DNA from: Cenococcum geophilum 1.58
Taxonomy: Eukaryota; Ascomycota; Dothideomycetes; Gloniales; Gloniaceae
Direction: 5' to 3'
Length of the DNA stretch: 64,000 nt
NCBI GenBank assembly: GCA_001692895.1
Contig: KV748184.1
Span: 248,001 to 312,000 of the forward strand
Both the position numbers and the translations under genes were made by a program. Below the pieces are notes generated by a model. The model was not told the origin of the DNA. It worked only from the letters and a program-made list of their open reading frames with translations, and did no database searches. Below are positions 62,901 to 64,000 of this stretch, in pieces (the first letter of the stretch is position 1; every line of letters starts with the position of its first letter).

Positions 62901-64000
62901 GATTAACACGTACGTTGGACCTCCTAAGTATATTACCCACGACGCCGGTAAGAACTTCATTAGTAAGGAATTCTAGTAGTATACTATGGCCATGGCTATA
63001 TTAATAAAAGCTGTTCTAGTTAAGGCGCATTAGTCTATTAGGCTTATTAAGTAAGCTTACCTAGCTTTATAGAGAGCTTATTAGATTATTATGGACAAGT
63101 ATAAGGACATCTAAAGGGAACTGGCTTTATAGATGGCTGTAAAAGCCGTTAATAACACCGCTGGCCCTGACGGACTAATACCTACCCTCTTGGTTTATAG
63201 AGCCTACCTAAGGATAAGTAACCTAGGCCCCCCTACCCTATCTATTATAGAATAAGCAGCTGTAATACGGAAGGTAATAGCCGAAATAGTTAAATTACGG
63301 GCTAAATAAGCTATTAATAACGCCTTATACCACTGTAATGGACCTAATACAACCTTAGTATACAACCTCCCGCTTAACTCTAAAGTCCTTATATGGCGTG
63401 AAAGCGGCAGTTAGAATAGACCTTACCGTTTACTGGCCGTAGAAAACGAGACGTGCTGTATATAGCTTTTTAGTGGGCCAACTAGCTTTAGAAGCACGTC
63501 CGTAAAACCCTACTTTTGGCCCAAAAACACCTATAACATTAAGCTAGATGAACTAGAAGCAACCGCCGAACTAGATGAACTAGAAATGACTACCGAATTA
63601 GATAAACTGGAGGCACCCTTGCCTACCCTAGAGGTCCCCTAGAAACCTACTAAACCTACTAAACCTGCCGTAAAGCGTGGCCGAGGATACCCCTATAAGA
63701 ATCCTGTAATGGAGAACTACCTAACCTCCGCAGGCATATCTGTAAAGTAATCTCCGCCTGCGGATATATTAGTTCTAGTATAGGAAACCCCTTTTACGGA
63801 CTTACGGCGTAAAGAGATTAATGGACTACTTAAAAAGGGTATCTTTACAATTATAACAGAGAGAGACGTTCCGTAAGGCGTCCGTATATTTAACTTACAC
63901 TTTATTAATAAGATTAAGCACCCTAGTACTAATAAAGCTTTTAAGAAATTAAGGCTTATTATATAAGCTTATAACGACTAGGGAAAGGACCTAGTCCTTA
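59710..64000 (+). mobile_element. Ty1/Copia retrotransposon, copy D, 3'-truncated by the window
   Basis: Same family as copy A. After the 5' LTR come gag (from about 60,357), a clear zinc knuckle (CFVCGKEGCWSIRH, about 61,730), a protease (VMIDIGASKKSTIGYGQYL, about 62,135), LHHRFGYL (about 62,580), an integrase (KYCFFCQKY to TSVKPYF, 62,680-63,510), and a reverse transcriptase start (ITERDVP*GVRIFN, about 63,850). It is better preserved than copy A: more Trp, Gln and CpG-containing codons remain, although stops are still frequent. The RNase H region and 3' LTR lie beyond the window. Confidence 0.9.

Noticed and set aside
24491..64000. CRISPR array or bacterial-type system in the repeat block
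   Set aside because: Repeats are LTR retroelements with RIP decay; no regular short repeat-spacer pattern, and the sequence is eukaryotic.

Overview
The window comes from a filamentous ascomycete. The genes have short GT-AG introns (about 41-116 bp, with two longer ones), typical fungal branch points and ascomycete-style proteins. The repeat block carries the marks of repeat-induced point mutation (RIP): TpA-rich DNA, stops at former Trp/Gln codons, and no intact long ORF over almost 40 kb. Several proteins (the FHA kinase, the VPS9/ankyrin/PX protein) suggest Leotiomycetes, but that is only an impression.

Positions 1 to about 24,490 are gene-rich. In order they hold: the 3' part of an FHA-domain protein kinase (+); TIM44 (-) divergent from the mitochondrial ribosomal protein uS11m (+); a four-exon PPPDE/DeSI-type isopeptidase (-) divergent from the OLA1/YchF ATPase (+); a small hypothetical cysteine-motif protein (+); the co-chaperone SGT2 (+); the PUA-domain translation factor TMA20/MCT-1 (-); the casein kinase 2 beta subunit (-); a decayed, 3'-truncated cytosolic lysyl-tRNA synthetase pseudogene (-); and a 1339-residue VPS9-ankyrin-PX protein of the VRL1/VARP type (-). 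Most of these genes are split into pieces at introns, and I rebuilt the exon joins by hand from family conservation and splice sites. Apart from the pseudogene they look like intact housekeeping genes: mitochondrial import and mitochondrial translation (TIM44, uS11m), ribosome and translation-linked factors (OLA1, TMA20), tail-anchored protein delivery (SGT2), signalling (CK2 beta, FHA kinase) and endosomal Rab regulation (VRL1).

From about 24,490 to the end the DNA switches abruptly to an AT-rich repeat block. It contains: a Ty1/Copia element with both LTRs (25,195-31,271); unclassified decayed repeat with a 162-bp TG..CA element; a pogo-type DDE transposase remnant (-); a second, different Copia element cut in two (about 35,271-37,004 and 58,680 to about 59,709); and, inserted in it, a 21.7-kb stack of chromodomain-type Ty3/Gypsy copies. 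The stack is one copy in minus orientation followed by a tandem LTR-internal-LTR-internal-LTR array in plus orientation. It is flanked by the 5-bp duplication GGATA, and the Copia reading frame resumes exactly on the far side. A further copy of the first Copia family starts at 59,710 and runs off the window.

The most notable points are the resolved nesting order of the retroelement stack, a perfect-TIR 151-bp MITE-like insertion with TA duplication that escaped RIP, an in-place inversion of the gag segment in one Gypsy copy, ACGCGT-box palindromes in the Copia LTR, and the LysRS pseudogene with RIP-compatible stops.
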